Assembly (NCBI RefSeq): GCF_004768545.1
Contig: NZ_CP038635.1
Span: 1-64,000, forward strand
Origin: Cupriavidus oxalaticus
Lineage (GTDB): Bacteria > Pseudomonadota > Gammaproteobacteria > Burkholderiales > Burkholderiaceae
Direction of reading: 5' to 3'
Length of the DNA stretch: 64,000 nt
The stretch's first letter is position 1. The number at the start of each line of letters is the position of its first letter. The notes below the pieces were generated by a model, which searched no databases, was not told where the DNA came from, and saw only the letters and a program-made list of their open reading frames with translations. Positions 63,039-64,000 of the stretch are shown here, in pieces. Both the position numbers and the translations under genes were made by a program.

Positions 63039-63665
63039 TCAGTCGCGCACCAGCCCTTCCGCGCGCATTGCTTCCTGTACCGCGGGCCGTGCGGCCACAC
63101 GTGACAGGTATTCCTGCAGCGACGGGTAGGCGGTCAGCGGCATCATCAGCATGCGCGCCCAGCCAAGGATGGTGAAGCAGTACGCATCGGCCACGGTGTA
63201 GCGGTCGCCCATCAGGTATTGGCGGGTTTGCAGGTGGCGGTCGAGTTCGGCGAAGCGCGCCTGCAGCTTTGCCTTGCATGCCTGCTGCGTGCTTGCCGCG
63301 GTTTCCTTGTGCCACAGCCACGGGCTGAACACCTTGTGCAGTTCGGTGGAGACCAGGGTCAGCCAGCCGGTGGCTTCCAGCCGCTCGCGCGTGCCGGCGG
63401 CGGGCAGCAGGCCGCGTTCGGGCACCAGATCGGCGATGTACTGCAGCAACGATGCCACTTCGGTATGGCGCGAGCCGTCGACCAGCTGCAGCAGCGGCAC
63501 ATAGCCGCGCGGGTTGATGGCGTAGTAGTCGTCGCTGCCGTTCTCGGGCTGTGCCAGCTTGTGGTGTTGCAGGTCGACCTGGGCCAGCGTGACGGGGAGG
63601 CCGGCTTCGCGCAGCGCGATGTGGACGGACATCGAGCATGCGCCGGGGGAGTAGTAGAGCTTCAT
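63039..63665 (-). CDS. Glutathione S-transferase (beta/GstA-like)
   Basis: A 208-aa GST. The thioredoxin-like N-terminal domain MKLYYSPGACSMSVHIALRE has the Cys10 of beta-class enzymes; the GSH-site text INPRGYVPLLQL and EVASLLQYIADL follows. The C-terminal helical domain includes RQYLMGDRYTVADAYCFTIL. Convergent with the glutathione peroxidase gene. The substrate is unknown. Confidence 0.92.
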   Translation of the reverse strand: MKLYYSPGACSMSVHIALREAGLPVTLAQVDLQHHKLAQPENGSDDYYAINPRGYVPLLQLVDGSRHTEVASLLQYIADLVPERGLLPAAGTRERLEATGWLTLVSTELHKVFSPWLWHKETAASTQQACKAKLQARFAELDRHLQTRQYLMGDRYTVADAYCFTILGWARMLMMPLTAYPSLQEYLSRVAARPAVQEAMRAEGLVRD

Positions 63666-63836
63666 CGCGATCCTGTTTGGGGTGGGCTGGCCGCCACGCC
63701 ATTGTGGGGCCGTGGGAGCAGTCTAGGATCGCGGATTCGGTGCGGCAATGCGCGGGCGTGCGGAGGGGGATTGCAGATTTGCACAGCCCGCGTGCGTCGA
63801 TGGCGCGACTGGATCGCGCCATCGTGGCTCAGGCAA

Positions 63837-64000
63837 TCACTCCACTTCGCGGAACAGCCGGCCCCACCCTTTCAGCTCGCGCGTATCCACGCCGCACAGC
63901 CGCAGCGATTTCCACACCACGGTAGAAATGGTGTCGTACAGCGGGATCCCCGTCTCGGCTTCAAGCTCCTCGGCCAGGTGCGCCGCACGCAGGTTGGTGC
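63837..64000 (-). CDS. Asp/Glu racemase or maleate isomerase family protein, C-terminal part
   Basis: Only the last about 54 codons lie in the window; the start is beyond 64000. The text TNLRAAHLAEELEAETGIPL followed by YDTISTVVWKSLRLCGV matches the end of the aspartate racemase/arylmalonate decarboxylase/maleate cis-trans isomerase superfamily. There a catalytic Cys precedes TNLR; the two bases GC at the window edge fit a Cys codon. Activity cannot be assigned from this piece. Confidence 0.7.
   Translation of the reverse strand, partial: TNLRAAHLAEELEAETGIPLYDTISTVVWKSLRLCGVDTRELKGWGRLFREVE

Overview
The window opens at the first base of dnaA and runs dnaA-dnaN-gyrB, the usual start of a betaproteobacterial main chromosome. 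GC content is high, DnaA has a long Gly/Met/Pro/Gln-rich linker, and the gene set (Tle4/Tli4 pair, DbpA, DUF4382 lipoprotein, many diguanylate cyclase/phosphodiesterase and chemotaxis genes) fits a Cupriavidus/Ralstonia-type member of the Burkholderiaceae. The species cannot be fixed from this sequence alone.

Layout: (1) 1-6065 is the conserved replication/topology block. (2) About 6.1-38.4 kb is a mosaic accessory region of lower GC. It holds an orphan PD-(D/E)XK-like protein, a broken sacsin-like/DUF3883 gene fused tail to head with a broken type III mod gene, an intact type III res, an OLD-family ATPase/TOPRIM nuclease, gene fossils, and a Tn7-like module (tnsA-tnsB-tnsC-tniQ). Further on come an IS3-transposase-derived mini-protein behind a palindromic operator, a ydcF/aldo-keto reductase/LysR stretch of chromosomal style, and a co-directional group (unknown 133-aa protein, double SpoT-like HD protein, TY-Chap/YbjN-like protein, Gly-loop macrodomain-like protein). 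The region ends with a Sel1 protein, a four-gene zinc-ribbon/serine recombinase/ParB/RepB-like operon, and fossils of a second res and a second ydcF. (3) 38.4-64 kb is core-like chromosome: two large GGDEF-EAL proteins, a DJ-1/PfpI protein, a type VI lipase and its immunity lipoprotein, housekeeping and stress enzymes, a MerR/methyltransferase pair, a chemoreceptor, DbpA, a CBS protein, an MFS efflux pump, a glutathione peroxidase and a GST. The window ends inside an Asp/Glu-racemase-family gene.

How it fits together: the gyrB 3' side has been a repeated landing site for restriction, defence and mobile genes. Several survive only as pieces (mod, DUF3883, a second res, DrmD-like helicase, DUF1524-like, MFS). 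The best candidates for something not well described are the double-HD/TY-Chap/macro-like cluster (27.5-31.4 kb) and the recombinase-ParB-RepB-zinc-ribbon operon (33.1-37.0 kb). Next come the exapted transposase fragment (23.4-23.9 kb) and a perfect 60-bp palindrome just after gyrB. In the core part, an ideal FNR/Anr site sits at class II spacing before the CBS-PAS-GGDEF-EAL gene, suggesting oxygen control of c-di-GMP. All functional statements are from reading the sequence; no searches were run.
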